NCBI GenBank assembly: GCA_023142175.1
Contig: JAGLJX010000282.1
Coordinates: 1-6,507, forward strand
DNA: 6,507 bases
DNA from: Emcibacter sp.
GTDB lineage: Bacteria > Pseudomonadota > Alphaproteobacteria > Sphingomonadales > Emcibacteraceae
Direction of reading: 5' to 3'
The notes beneath the pieces are model-generated. The model was given only the letters and a program-made list of their open reading frames with translations. It ran no database searches and had not been told where the DNA came from. The position numbers and the translations under genes are program-made. Shown piece after piece: positions 6,466 to 6,507 of this stretch. How positions within the stretch are numbered: the stretch's first letter is position 1; each line of letters starts with the position of its first letter.

Positions 6466-6507
6466 AAAAATACCGCGCAGAGAAATTTGCGCGGTATTTT
6501 TTATTTT
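6466..6507 (+). terminator. Rho-independent terminator after the POT gene
   Basis: A perfect 14-bp stem pairs 6466-6479 (AAAAATACCGCGCA) with 6488-6501 (TGCGCGGTATTTTT) around an 8-nt loop, followed by a T-rich tail running to the window end. The GC-rich core lies 9 bp after the stop codon region. The A run before the stem mirrors the T run, so it could also stop transcription arriving from the right. Confidence 0.92.

Overview
This window looks like chromosomal DNA from a Gram-negative proteobacterium, most likely an alphaproteobacterium of moderate GC content. That placement rests on the style of the proteins (bacterial-type fumarylacetoacetase, zeta-class GST, CobQ, a bacterial cytosolic carboxypeptidase, a POT transporter) and on the tightly packed operon. 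It is a judgement from family resemblance, not a computed assignment. I see no phage, insertion sequence, CRISPR array, rRNA or tRNA.

Positions 1-3469, plus strand: a compact run of four genes in one direction. It opens with the C-terminal part of a fumarylacetoacetase cut by the window edge. Maleylacetoacetate isomerase follows after 10 bp, then an RhlG-like SDR oxidoreductase overlapping it by 4 bp, then cobyric acid synthase (cobQ) after 5 bp. The first two genes are the last two steps of the homogentisate route of phenylalanine and tyrosine breakdown, which yields fumarate and acetoacetate. The SDR and the cobalamin gene have no obvious place in that route, yet their spacing implies a shared transcript.

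Positions 3483-4607, minus strand: an M14-family cytosolic zinc carboxypeptidase, convergent with cobQ across only 13 bp and with no visible terminator between them.

Positions 4608-4893: a 286-bp divergent intergenic region. It holds a plausible promoter for the carboxypeptidase, a weaker promoter candidate facing right, two dyads, and a 38-codon small ORF. The small ORF has a strong G-rich ribosome binding site, and its stop codon overlaps the Shine-Dalgarno of the next gene.

Positions 4894-6456, plus strand: a proton-coupled oligopeptide transporter (POT/PTR2 family), followed by a strong intrinsic terminator at 6466-6507.

A common theme is use of peptides and amino acids as nutrients: peptide uptake (POT), removal of C-terminal residues in the cytosol (M14 peptidase) and aromatic amino acid breakdown (FAH, MaiA). 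This is inferred from proximity; the genes lie in at least three transcription units. The genes are recognisable members of known families. The least explained part is the small ORF and dyad in front of the transporter.
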